Source: PLOWO2-12-38-17 sp963709355 (lineage in GTDB: Bacteria; Planctomycetota; Brocadiia; Brocadiales; Brocadiaceae). Taken from it: DNA of 64,000 nucleotides. Location of the stretch: NCBI GenBank assembly GCA_963709355.1, contig CAVPVY010000005.1, positions 2,480,001-2,544,000 of the forward strand, read 5' to 3'. The notes beneath the pieces were generated by a model. The model had not been told where the DNA came from. It did no database searches and saw only the letters and a program-made list of their open reading frames with translations. Position numbers and translations under genes: made by a program. Below, piece by piece: positions 27,711 through 36,938 of this stretch. Numbering within the stretch: position 1 is the stretch's first letter; every line of letters starts with the position of its first letter.

Positions 27711-27762
27711 TTTATACCTTTCCAACCGATTTTAAAATTTCCTGTAAATCTATTATATGCCA
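27586..27762 (-). repeat. Duplicated block A (lipoprotein gene 5' region)
   Basis: This block recurs with few mismatches at 28470-28609, including about 40 bases upstream of the start codon. Block A keeps both of the GATAATCAG repeats; block B has lost one repeat and the 27 bases between. Confidence 0.85.
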
Positions 27763-27818
27763 TATTTACCAGTAATTTTCCATTGACAAATGTTTTATAA
27801 TTTTGTAAACATAATGAC

Positions 27819-27998
27819 ATGAGTACGGTAAAGCAAAAAAAAGAAGGTGTAAAATCCATAAAATTCCTAGAAAGAAAAATAAACCCAATTCCAATAAAAA
27901 AGGACGATCCCTTTTTTTCATCTGCCCCTGTGGATATAGGTCATACTAATAATGAAATAATTGATGAATTGTTGTATGGCATGAAATGTCAGAAATAA
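27819..27998 (+). CDS. Putative antitoxin of a PIN-domain pair
   Basis: A 59-residue frame, MSTVKQKKEGVKSIKFLERK through IDELLYGMKCQK. It overlaps the start of the PIN gene by 13 bases, the usual layout of an antitoxin upstream of its toxin. The sequence is basic at the start and acidic toward the end. I do not recognise a DNA-binding fold. Confidence 0.5.
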   Translation: MSTVKQKKEGVKSIKFLERKINPIPIKKDDPFFSSAPVDIGHTNNEIIDELLYGMKCQK

Positions 27999-28418
27999 TT
28001 TTTGCAGACACCTCCTTCCTCATTGCTTTTTATAATAAGAAAGATGATAAACATTCGATAGCAAGATTACTTGTCCAAAATCTTATTCATCATCAAACAT
28101 CGGTTGCATTTATAATTACAGACTATATCTTTGATGAAACCCTCACTACCGTTATGAGACAGGGGGGGTAAAAACCTTGCCGTAGATATAGCCCGAAAGA
28201 TTTATGAATCTCCTTCTATAAAGATTTTTCCTATAGATTCTGAAATTTTCAATCTTTCCTATGATATGTTTATCAATTATCGAGACCAAATGTGGAGTTT
28301 TACTGATTGTACATCTTTCTGTTTTCTGAAAAGATATAAAGATACATTAAAAGTTGCGGCATTTGACCGACATTTCATAGCTGCCGGTTTTCACATAATT
28401 CCTGAAATCCAATCCTGA
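27986..28418 (+). pseudogene. PIN-domain toxin, frameshifted in a G7 run
   Basis: The frame from ATG 27986 reads MSEIIFADTSFLIAFYNKKD and runs to MRQGG before a stop. Past the seven-G run at 28162-28168, another frame continues as KNLAVDIARKIYESPSIKIF through FTDCTSFCFLKRYK and AAFDRHFIAAGF, and stops at 28416. The PIN acidic residues are all present across the two frames (ADTS, DETLT, FTDCT, FDRHF). One base was gained or lost in the G run. It could be a phase-variable switch or a plain loss, and a homopolymer sequencing error is equally possible. Confidence 0.8.
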
Positions 28419-28456
28419 ACATCAAATCATTTCTCCTGTAAAACATAGCCTATCAT

Positions 28457-28558
28457 CTACTTTGTTACATTTCCCTGATTATCTTCAACAGATGGTAAGG
28501 ACGCACAACCGGCAATTATCATGCATAAGATTGATACAACTACACTTCTTATCGTCAT
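28457..28558 (-). pseudogene. Truncated second copy of the small lipoprotein
   Basis: ATG 28558 begins MTIRSVVVSILCMIIAGCAS with the same lipobox and stops after 33 residues. Compared with the copy at 27495-27710, 36 bases between two GATAATCAG repeats are missing, and the sequence diverges three codons later (GNVTK stop). The signal peptide is intact, so a short lipopeptide could still be made. Confidence 0.6.
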
Positions 28559-28748
28559 TTTATACCTTCTTGGCTAATTTTAAGATTTCCTGCAAATCTA
28601 CTATATGCCGTTCAGTATATTTTAATTCAACGTGTTCGTTACATAACTTTAGTTTAATAATGGCAGTATTTTCTGTTCACATTTCTTCTTTAGATGCCTG
28701 ACACTTCTTGTTTTTGTACTGCTCTGCTATCTTTGTTGCTGACCCTCT

Positions 28749-29207
28749 TTACCGCTTAGAACAGACAAATAGGTATTTAAACCAGCTTTTTCTTTCCTCC
28801 CACACCGGATACTTATCAGAGTAATATTTTTCCCCTGCCGCATCACGTACCCACCAATACAATATTTTATGCTCAAAAGACTCATTTAGATCAACGAACA
28901 ATTGACAGTGCTGTCCCTCTAGAAGTTCCTTTGGTAAATTGTCATCTATCATTTCTATCTCACCATTTTCTGACTTATCTTTAAAATGATATCCATGTGC
29001 CACAATAGTAATCCGCCTTTTCCCCACATTAATTATTTTTACACCTATTTCATCTTCATACCTTTTCAAACTAAAGTGCTGCCCAACATCCACTTGAACT
29101 TTTATTTTTGGCTTATCTTTATGATACTTAATTACATCCCAAATAATAACAATTGTTGAAAGGATTGCGCCGTATAGAGCTATATAAATTGTAACGTCAA
29201 TTTTCAT
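28749..29207 (-). CDS. Small membrane-anchored protein, last gene of the GHKL/SNF2 cassette
   Basis: A 152-residue protein. One N-terminal membrane helix (residues 5-24, YIALYGAILSTIVIIWDVI) is followed by a soluble domain of mainly beta character (KIKVQVDVGQHFSL, VKIINVGKRRITIVAHGYHF). I do not recognise the domain. It starts 54 bases after the GHKL gene on the same strand, so it is probably part of the operon and may anchor or sense at the membrane. Confidence 0.6.
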   Translation of the reverse strand: MKIDVTIYIALYGAILSTIVIIWDVIKYHKDKPKIKVQVDVGQHFSLKRYEDEIGVKIINVGKRRITIVAHGYHFKDKSENGEIEMIDDNLPKELLEGQHCQLFVDLNESFEHKILYWWVRDAAGEKYYSDKYPVWEERKSWFKYLFVCSKR

Positions 29208-29261
29208 TCGAAATAATAAAAAATAATTTGTACAATTTTCTGTTGTGTAAATATAATTTCG

Positions 29262-32200
29262 CTATTGAGTTTTTTCAAAGATAGGTAAAAGATCAACAAG
29301 ATGCTTCTCTGCAAACTGAATTTGTTTTTGCTCACCGCACAAGTCAATTGTAATAACAAATCTTTGCATCATTTTCCGTTTTAAATATAATTCATGAAGC
29401 CGCTCTTTTATTTTCTCGTCTTCTGTCCTTTCTCCATTTAAATATTTTGCTGCACATAGTGGACACAAAGCAAGTGCATTACGATCGTATTCTTTTTCAT
29501 CAGCTACAATTTCTACAGCTTCGAAATAATGCTTATCTTGTCTATTTTTAAAGGAAGATGGAGACTTACATATCTGGCAGATCACTTTGCCTTCTTCATT
29601 TTGATACCATTCTCGTAGAAATATTCGTTTATCTGTCTGCTCTTGTGAAATTCTGACTGAACGATCCTTCTTTGTATATTCTTTATTTGGAGAACCTTTA
29701 TAATTTTCAATAGCTTTAGATTTCCTACGTTCCTCATCATTAACGGGTTGAACTGGAAACCGTTCGTGATCCTTCTCTTCAGCAACAAGTTTTTCTAATA
29801 TTCCCAGAGGAATTTTCTTTGATAATTCAATCCTTTTCCTATCTTCTTCGGAAATTTGAGATAAATATTCCTGCTCTATATCTTTTTTAAATCCCAACTT
29901 CTCTGCAAGAATCTTTGCTTCAGTACTTTCTTTATCAAAATCATCTAGTAAATCGGATAGAAGAATATCAGATGGTTTTCGGAAGTTACCGTATTTATCA
30001 GGTAGCCATTCCGCTTCTCGAACAAGTTTGCCCATTTTTGAAGCCATATCTTCTTTTTTGCTATAGCTATAATCTTGGCGAGAGCTGGATTCCGTGACTC
30101 CATAAATACTACGATAATTTTGCTTTAGTAAATTCCAAATAACAATGGATCTACCTTTATTTATATTTTTCAAAGCATATTCAACGCCTTCAATCTCACA
30201 ATCAGGGTCAAACCCATCAAGACCTCTTTTATGATTACTATGTCTATTGTCAATAGTGACATTACCATCATATCTATTACTTTCTCTTTGCTTTACACGT
30301 ACTTTATCTAAACAGCCCAACTCTAAAAGGTCTTCTTTTTTGAAGTCTTTATAAATATCATCCAAAAAATATATATCAGGATTCCCTTTAAAATATGTTT
30401 CGAGTATTTCATTACCAGAATAGCGCTTAGTAAGGTATATAGAATGAATGCAAGGCGTGCAGAAACACTTCTCTTGTTTAACAGGATTTGCAGCTTTTAA
30501 GAAATGGATATTTTTTAATTCATCTATTAAATTTTGTTTTTTATTTGGTATCACAATCTTCAAGACTTCTATTATTCTTTTTACATCGTCAATATTTTCA
30601 TAATCTGAAATATCAGCCTTTTCTTTATATTTGGGTAAAATATATTCGACAATTTCATCATATTTGTCAGGTTCGTTCAAACCCAGTTCCTTTAGAAATT
30701 CTCTTGCTTCCTTATTTTCCGCAATGCTCTTTTTTGCTGTGGGAAAGGAAGATTCGTAATTAACAGGTAGATAAACGAGCGGTTTCCCACTATCATCAAA
30801 CGGCACTACATGGGCATTGTTTTCCCGCCGTATAAATGGCTTACTTCTTAAAGGGGCATTATGGTAAGATTCCCCCCACAAATTCCTTCGATTTTTTAAA
30901 AATGTATAAAATTTTATAATCCATTCATCACTTTGCTCTTTTATAAATTCTTCGGTAAATTTACTGGCAAGTTTTTCTGGAGTAATCTCTTCAATACCAA
31001 CATCTTCAATAAGATACTTTCTTAATACAGGCATCCTGTCCTGTGTAATATTAGAATCAAGCCATTGGCAGTTCTCCTTTTCAAATAAAAATGATAATTG
31101 CTCAATCCCTAATAATTCTATTAATTCTTTACCTCTTGCAAGGAATGCTTGTTTTGTACTTATATGGTCACCATCATTTGCAGGTAGAAGTTTTTCTTCA
31201 CTTCTCAATTTCTTTAGAACCGCATCATAGATAGGTTGGAATTTACTGTCTTTAAAATCGTCTTTTATAATGGACAGCACATTGAAAAAGCCTACATCAA
31301 GAAGTCCCATTTCTCTGATTTCAGGTAAACTATCTCCTGCTAATTCTGCCAACTCTTTTATTAAGAAATCATTCCATGCATCCTCTTTTATCCCCTCCCT
31401 ACTATCAGTAAGCAAAAAGGGCGCATGAACAATAAATCTCAATTCCGTGTTTTCTCGTGTACGGAAAAAACAGTAAGCAGGAAATTTGTGGTCAGAAGAG
31501 ATTTTTTCTCCTTTTGGATCGTACTTGTATGCAATATTTATAGCACGTTCAAACTGCTCTTGATCTTTGACCTTCTTTTCGAATATTAGGAATTTATGCT
31601 CAAATTCATTTGAATAAAAACCTGATTCTCCCTCTTCATTTTTCCACTTTATGTTCTTCAGATGCCTTAAAAACAATAACGGATTATCCAAAATTTTCAG
31701 CTTCTCGTTGATTTCTTTATAAGTAGGGTCTTTTTTGTTTTCCAGATCAAAGGGAAAGTAAAATAATGTTTCGCCATCCATGCGATTTGGATGATCATTT
31801 TCAAGTAGAACAGGAATGATGAAGCGTTCTATTTTAAACAAAAAAGGCGGATCGTATACATGAGGGGTATTTGTGTATTCAAAAACAGCTTTAAAACCGA
31901 CGCCAAATTTACCAATTTGTGATTCAAGTTTTGTGGTATTTCCAATTGATGTAATAGAATTGATATGACCAAGCTTACGACTTTTTTTGTCTGCATCTTC
32001 TGTATGAGGGTGACTGATAGAAAAGTGAATTTCTCCGTTATGGGCAAAGAACAAACCACTTTTATTTAGGACAAATCTTACATTTGTCGCATTTGTGTCA
32101 TCTGCATTCTGTAACAATTCATAGATAAAATGGGCATGTTCTGAATATTTTTCTATAACACTTCTTTTAACACCTCCCATAGAAGGTTTTTCCAATACAT

Positions 32201-32285
32201 TTGCGTTTTCCTCTCGATCTTTTTGAAGAAGTTCAAAGATCTCAATTTGCTCTTTCGATAATTTCTTTGTATTCAAGATATTCAT
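29262..32285 (-). CDS. Sacsin/Hsp90-like GHKL ATPase with C-terminal degenerate HNH-like zinc ribbon
   Basis: A 1007-residue protein. The N-terminal Hsp90-type ATPase fold has an N box ELLQNADD (E56, N60), the G1 region AHNG at 81-84 and the G2 box GKFGVGFKAVF at 125-135, the pattern of Sacsin-type bacterial ATPases. A large middle region of unrecognised fold has a Cys pair (KCFCTPC). Near the C-terminus, CQIC (903-906) and CPLC (941-944) bracket the NALALCPLCAAKY pattern of HNH nucleases. The histidines are replaced (VEIVAD, CAAK), so it should bind zinc or DNA rather than cut. It overlaps the SNF2 gene by 4 bases (ATGA). Confidence 0.82.
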   Translation of the reverse strand: MNILNTKKLSKEQIEIFELLQKDREENANVLEKPSMGGVKRSVIEKYSEHAHFIYELLQNADDTNATNVRFVLNKSGLFFAHNGEIHFSISHPHTEDADKKSRKLGHINSITSIGNTTKLESQIGKFGVGFKAVFEYTNTPHVYDPPFLFKIERFIIPVLLENDHPNRMDGETLFYFPFDLENKKDPTYKEINEKLKILDNPLLFLRHLKNIKWKNEEGESGFYSNEFEHKFLIFEKKVKDQEQFERAINIAYKYDPKGEKISSDHKFPAYCFFRTRENTELRFIVHAPFLLTDSREGIKEDAWNDFLIKELAELAGDSLPEIREMGLLDVGFFNVLSIIKDDFKDSKFQPIYDAVLKKLRSEEKLLPANDGDHISTKQAFLARGKELIELLGIEQLSFLFEKENCQWLDSNITQDRMPVLRKYLIEDVGIEEITPEKLASKFTEEFIKEQSDEWIIKFYTFLKNRRNLWGESYHNAPLRSKPFIRRENNAHVVPFDDSGKPLVYLPVNYESSFPTAKKSIAENKEAREFLKELGLNEPDKYDEIVEYILPKYKEKADISDYENIDDVKRIIEVLKIVIPNKKQNLIDELKNIHFLKAANPVKQEKCFCTPCIHSIYLTKRYSGNEILETYFKGNPDIYFLDDIYKDFKKEDLLELGCLDKVRVKQRESNRYDGNVTIDNRHSNHKRGLDGFDPDCEIEGVEYALKNINKGRSIVIWNLLKQNYRSIYGVTESSSRQDYSYSKKEDMASKMGKLVREAEWLPDKYGNFRKPSDILLSDLLDDFDKESTEAKILAEKLGFKKDIEQEYLSQISEEDRKRIELSKKIPLGILEKLVAEEKDHERFPVQPVNDEERRKSKAIENYKGSPNKEYTKKDRSVRISQEQTDKRIFLREWYQNEEGKVICQICKSPSSFKNRQDKHYFEAVEIVADEKEYDRNALALCPLCAAKYLNGERTEDEKIKERLHELYLKRKMMQRFVITIDLCGEQKQIQFAEKHLVDLLPIFEKTQ

Positions 32286-35200
32286 GAGTTTTTTACCTCC
32301 ATAATGCCATAGGCAACCCTCTGGTTTATTATGTCTGCTTTTTTTCTTTCCTCATTCTCATGTTTCTTTTTTTCCCTTTCTCGTTGTATACGATCTTTCT
32401 CAGACGTCTTCATCCTGCGGATGCGGTCATCGGTCACAGATTTAAGTTCTTCTTCAACCCTTGCAATTCTTCGCTGGTAGTATCTGTTTAAACTTGCCAA
32501 TCGCTGCCCTGCCAATTGATAATTGATTTCCCTCAATTTTTCTACCTCCCTTATCCGATTATCATGGATAGACTCTTCGAGTTTATGTAATACCTCATCC
32601 ATTTGCTTTTGAGACAGAGAAATTAAAGATGTTGTAGAATAAACCTGACTTAATAATTTCAGTAGTTTTTCGGCTATCGCGCCTGCTGGCTTATCTTCGT
32701 TTATGCCACATACCAATGGCAAAAGACGCACCTCAGAGCGAAAAGAAATTACCTCCCACAGATAAAACGCAAATATGTACATGCCTGGTTGTATTCCATT
32801 GTCTTTTACTTCCAGATTTACAAACAAAGGTGTTTTCTGGTTGTTCCAGTAGGATACAGCTATTTTGGTCAATGGGTGGATGGGGGTAATGAAAGGGATA
32901 CTTCTGTGTTCCAGGGCAGTTTCCTGATCAAAGGTCATAGTAAAAGACAATTCACTCCCTTCCAGCCAACGTTTCAACTCTAATGTTTGACGATCATGCC
33001 TTTTGAGCTTGTTTATGTCTTCAAGCAAGGTGTTTTTATCCTCTTTATATGCTTGCAGTTTAATCAACTTTTCCTGCTTGGTATCTGCGAAAAGTTTGGC
33101 ACTTTTGCATCGAACTTCGATGTATAGCCCTATTATATGCTTAATTTCGTCAGGCAGTACATAACGCCCTTCCTTTTCGATCTTTTCTGCCTCCTCCTGA
33201 AAAGCAGTGTCCAGACCCAGCAGTTCAGTACTTGATTCTTCTAAACGCCTTTGTTCTTCAATCTTTCGGATTTTGTTATCTGCTAGTTGCTGTAATTTTT
33301 CCTCCATTTGTTCGGGTGTTAATGAAGGATCAAAAACCATCCTGGTAAGCTCTTCAGTAAGCTCACCCAAAACCTCCTCCATGTCTCCTATGGTCTCCTT
33401 AAAAATGCCGAGCCTCTCAAAACATCGGGAAAAGATACGTTCTTCTATTGTCCCCGGGGTAATAAAATTGTAAATCTGGACTTTCTCACTCTTTTGTCCA
33501 AAACGGTCAATACGGCCAATACGCTGCTCTATTCGCATGGGATTCCAGGGGATATCATAGTTCACAATACGGCTGCAAAATTCGTAGTCAAGTCCTTCAC
33601 AGCCCACTTCGGATGAAAGTAATACATCAATAGCTTCAGGATTTTCTTTGTTTATACGAAATCTTTCGCGTAGACTTTCTCTAATATCATCATCAACTTC
33701 ACCATTTATAACTGCTACACGGTATCCCCTTTTTTGTAAATGCTTCTCCAGATAAGAGAGTGTATGGAGAAAGTAAGAGAATATAAGAACTTTGCCTGGC
33801 CCTTCGCTCTGGATCGTTTCTGAAACAATTTTTAGTAAACTGTCCAATTTAGGATCGTCATCAGGCAGGAAAGACGCCATTTTTCTCAATTCCTCCGCCT
33901 TTTCAGTTAAACTATCGGGCAGCTTGTTAAAGTCATTCTCAGATTCAAGGTCATCTGTTACCGCAGAAAACCTTCCTGTGCTAATGAACTTATCCAAAGC
34001 GGGTATTAAGGCAGGCAAACAACTGGCTGCCTGGCGCTCAAGTATATTAATAATCAACCTTATAACTAAAGGGTCGTATGATAGTCTTAAAACTTCCTTG
34101 CGAAAAGAAATAATGGCATCATAAAAACGCTGTTGGTATTCCGTAAATGGCACACGGATTGTGATAGGTTCCCGGATGGTAAATTTCCCAATATCGCGAC
34201 GGCGGGTTCTGTTCATGACATGGGCAAGGGTATGGATATCTTCCATGTCTCGTATGAATCTTACGCGTTCTTCGTCTGTCATAACTCTATTTTCTTTAAA
34301 ATAAGTTATCCAATGAGGAAAACGGGGGTCTTTCTGGAGCGCGCCTTGACCCCAGGGAGTATTGTTTGCCCTATTTAATTCAGAGTAAGCATCGCCTTGC
34401 CATGTATCTTTTGGTTGTTTCATTCTTACATGACGGATTGCTTGATTAATATGCCTGTTTGGGATAATCATTTCTTCAAATCCTGGTTCGTCAAGAAACT
34501 GGTCTGGCCGTAATAAATTTAACAAAGTAAACAGATTTTCTGAACCTAATTGTATTGGCGTTGCAGTAAGAAAAATAACCGATTCAGAAATATCACAAAG
34601 AAAACGTGCCAGTTTATTCGTATTGCTATCGGGTGTTCGTAAATGGTGCGCTTCATCCACAATCAGGAGATCAAATTGAGGCGGGGGATCAAGGGTAATT
34701 AAGCCAGGTCTTTGTTTTTTCCCCTGAATTCCCTCCAAATATTCTTCGCGCCGTAATAATTCCAGATGCACAATAGACCGCGCATATTGGTTAGGCCATA
34801 CGCCGTCCGATTGGGTTTCTTTTAAGCAATATTTTAGTGTTTCGGCTGTTAATGGTCTGAAATCTTCATCAAAGCGTCTCATTTCCGCCTTCCATTTTTG
34901 AACCAATGCCTTCGGACATACGATGAGTATATTCTTTAATTCCTGACGGCTTTGGAGTTCCCGCAATATTAGCCCTGCTTCAATTGTTTTTCCTACACCT
35001 ACTTCGTCTGCAATAAGTAATCGTGGTCTGTCAGCACGGAGGAATCTGAGTAATGGTTTGAATTGAAAAGAAATAAATCTGATTCTGGCGGCGTGCAGAG
35101 CATAGATAGAATCCGTCTGAGGCTGACTCAATCGAAGCGAATTTAAACGGACAACAAACTCTTCGGGACTTATTGCTATTTCACTACCCGCAATCTCTGT

Positions 35201-35386
35201 GCTTACCGGTATAAGGGTGATTTGATCTTCGAGGTATTCGCGCATATCATCGAGTGAATGAAATATCTTATATCTATATTGACCTTGAACAGGAGGAAGT
35301 GTTTCAATTATAGGTCCTTTACGAGTAAAGTCAGCCTTGAGAGTTACTATATCTCCAACTTTGTATTTTGGTTGATTATTTTCCAT
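32282..35386 (-). CDS. SNF2/RapA-type superfamily II helicase-like ATPase
   Basis: A 1034-residue protein with Walker A DEVGVGKTIEAGLI (from residue 127), DEAHH (244), motif III LTATPIQ (274) and the helicase C core SSEVGCEGLDY ... RIEQRIGRIDRFGQ with the arginine finger. The wording DEVGxGKTIEAGLI and IGRIDRFGQ belongs to the RapA-like SNF2 branch common in defence systems. The C-terminal 350 residues are helical and highly charged, ending in a Lys/Glu/Arg-rich coiled coil. It is translationally coupled to the GHKL gene. Confidence 0.9.
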   Translation of the reverse strand: MENNQPKYKVGDIVTLKADFTRKGPIIETLPPVQGQYRYKIFHSLDDMREYLEDQITLIPVSTEIAGSEIAISPEEFVVRLNSLRLSQPQTDSIYALHAARIRFISFQFKPLLRFLRADRPRLLIADEVGVGKTIEAGLILRELQSRQELKNILIVCPKALVQKWKAEMRRFDEDFRPLTAETLKYCLKETQSDGVWPNQYARSIVHLELLRREEYLEGIQGKKQRPGLITLDPPPQFDLLIVDEAHHLRTPDSNTNKLARFLCDISESVIFLTATPIQLGSENLFTLLNLLRPDQFLDEPGFEEMIIPNRHINQAIRHVRMKQPKDTWQGDAYSELNRANNTPWGQGALQKDPRFPHWITYFKENRVMTDEERVRFIRDMEDIHTLAHVMNRTRRRDIGKFTIREPITIRVPFTEYQQRFYDAIISFRKEVLRLSYDPLVIRLIINILERQAASCLPALIPALDKFISTGRFSAVTDDLESENDFNKLPDSLTEKAEELRKMASFLPDDDPKLDSLLKIVSETIQSEGPGKVLIFSYFLHTLSYLEKHLQKRGYRVAVINGEVDDDIRESLRERFRINKENPEAIDVLLSSEVGCEGLDYEFCSRIVNYDIPWNPMRIEQRIGRIDRFGQKSEKVQIYNFITPGTIEERIFSRCFERLGIFKETIGDMEEVLGELTEELTRMVFDPSLTPEQMEEKLQQLADNKIRKIEEQRRLEESSTELLGLDTAFQEEAEKIEKEGRYVLPDEIKHIIGLYIEVRCKSAKLFADTKQEKLIKLQAYKEDKNTLLEDINKLKRHDRQTLELKRWLEGSELSFTMTFDQETALEHRSIPFITPIHPLTKIAVSYWNNQKTPLFVNLEVKDNGIQPGMYIFAFYLWEVISFRSEVRLLPLVCGINEDKPAGAIAEKLLKLLSQVYSTTSLISLSQKQMDEVLHKLEESIHDNRIREVEKLREINYQLAGQRLASLNRYYQRRIARVEEELKSVTDDRIRRMKTSEKDRIQREREKKKHENEERKKADIINQRVAYGIMEVKNS

Positions 35387-35421
35387 TTAGTTTTATCTTT
35401 CAGCTAATATTTATGTAAGTA

Positions 35422-36018
35422 CTAAACTTCTTTACCCTTGATACAACTTATTATCTTTCTAATCAAAGCATTAATGTTCAAACCAATTCCGTGAAAATTT
35501 GGCTTGAGATCAATAATATCTTCATGTTTGTTATGTATGTCTGACTTTTGGCTCAGCAAGACAGAGTATAAAGGGCATTCCGAGTAATGTTGCGGCTTAA
35601 TATTTGCCCAAGACCATCTCCAATCATCTGGTGCTGCTATTATTTTTGATAAGTTAGAATCTGTTAAATCCTTATCAATTTCGTCTGCATATCTATCCAA
35701 ATCGGTAGCAAAAAGACCAAACCTCTCAAATGAAACTTCAGGACAAAAGTTCCAAAAATGTTTGTAGTTTCCTTCTGTAGCAAATATTGAAGTTCCTTGT
35801 TCTTTTGTTACTTGCCATAAAGGTGAACCTATCCATTTTTTAAATAGTTTTTTATCCTCTTTTTCCGAGATTTTTGTACTACCAACATCACCTAATAAAG
35901 ACAAACTTTGATAAAAACGTGGACAGCTTTGTACCGTTGTAAATGGACAGCGTGGAGAAATATTCTTACAAGCACTTTGTTCGAGATACCATTGCAAGTC
36001 AGGAATTATAACACTCAT
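35422..36018 (-). CDS. Cysteine-rich protein of unknown function (cassette)
   Basis: A 198-residue protein. The N-terminus has a cluster of cysteines (ACKNISPRCPFTTVQSCPRFYQSL: C17, C24, C32), with more in FCPEVS and ECPLY, so metal binding is possible. Conserved-looking aromatic blocks follow (FERFGLFATDLDRYADEID, DDWRWSWANI). I believe I have seen relatives, but none with a known role. It precedes the SNF2 gene by 35 bases. A repeat element separates it from the regulator. Confidence 0.6.
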   Translation of the reverse strand: MSVIIPDLQWYLEQSACKNISPRCPFTTVQSCPRFYQSLSLLGDVGSTKISEKEDKKLFKKWIGSPLWQVTKEQGTSIFATEGNYKHFWNFCPEVSFERFGLFATDLDRYADEIDKDLTDSNLSKIIAAPDDWRWSWANIKPQHYSECPLYSVLLSQKSDIHNKHEDIIDLKPNFHGIGLNINALIRKIISCIKGKEV

Positions 36019-36078
36019 TTTTTATTTCCAATTTAGGGAATAAATATGAACAAAAATTATTATCTATCGCAAATAATG

Positions 36079-36133
36079 GTCATTTCGACCGAAGGGAGAA
36101 ATATTGAGATTCCTCGATCCGCTCGGAATGACA
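36079..36133. repeat. Dispersed palindromic repeat
   Basis: Begins GTCATTTCGACCGAAGGGAG and ends CGCTCGGAATGACA; the ends pair imperfectly as an inverted repeat. The same theme (GTCATT...CGA...GAATGAC) is a widespread short repeat in many bacterial genomes. It lies between the regulator and the 198-residue gene, so it is probably transcribed within the cassette. Confidence 0.6.
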
Positions 36134-36211
36134 GCCGAAAGGGAGATTTTATCCCCCTGTGCAAACTTCGGTCATGGATGTTTTATTTAACATTCCTACT
36201 CTTTTCGTGTA

Positions 36212-36904
36212 CTATTTTTCCGATTCACCCTTAAAGGTATCAGCCAATTTTGAAATTTCATCGGCTAAATGACTAACTTTATCCAATAATTTTAGGTATT
36301 TATTTTTCTTTTCCTTATTCTCACTAAAAGCTGCCTTGACTGCCTTTTCGCCAAAATAAACCCCATCGCTAATTTCGTTTATTCCCACATAAATCAGGTT
36401 CAAAAAACCATAACTATATTCCTTATAACATTCTTCATCATGTTTGTCTAAAAGGACATCGTCTCTGTATGCGGCTTCAGCCAGGACCCTAACTATTGCT
36501 GTAAAAGAATCGGATTTTTTGCCCGTAGCAAGTAAAAAGCGAACCAAATTTAAATGACGCATAAATTCTGATGGATAAAAATACATTGTCTTGCCTTCTT
36601 TTTTAGAACATTTAGCTTTTGGCAATTGACCGACTTTGATGTAGTGTTTTATTGTATTAATATTTAATGGCCATTTTTTTTTCTTTAATTCGTTCTGTAT
36701 GTCTTCTCGCAGCATTCCATCTTTATACTTTTGTTCTATTGCCGCAAGCTCCTCCTCTGAGAAACTCTGGAAACCGTCCGACATGGCTTTTTTATACTCA
36801 TTTAATTTTATCAATGAGCTAACCATTATGTCCCTCCCTGCAGTTCCTATTTTGGGGATATCGTTCAACTTAAGCTTCGTTTCTCTCTTCTTTTCAGTTT
36901 TCAT
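36212..36904 (-). CDS. MerR-like transcriptional regulator of the cassette
   Basis: A protein of about 230 residues from ATG 36904 (AGGA 8 bases upstream; a longer TTG frame starts at 36931). The middle holds a winged-helix stretch typical of MerR-like proteins (NTIKHYIKVGQLPKAKCSKKEGKTMYFYPSEFMRHLNLVRFLLATG). The N-terminus is highly charged and the C-terminus is a helical, coiled-coil-like region (KYLKLLDKVSHLADEISKLAD). It is first in the minus-strand cassette, just downstream of a promoter with an inverted repeat. Confidence 0.65.
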   Translation of the reverse strand: MKTEKKRETKLKLNDIPKIGTAGRDIMVSSLIKLNEYKKAMSDGFQSFSEEELAAIEQKYKDGMLREDIQNELKKKKWPLNINTIKHYIKVGQLPKAKCSKKEGKTMYFYPSEFMRHLNLVRFLLATGKKSDSFTAIVRVLAEAAYRDDVLLDKHDEECYKEYSYGFLNLIYVGINEISDGVYFGEKAVKAAFSENKEKKNKYLKLLDKVSHLADEISKLADTFKGESEK

Positions 36905-36938
36905 TCCAGCATTCCTATTAAAATTTACCAAATATCAA

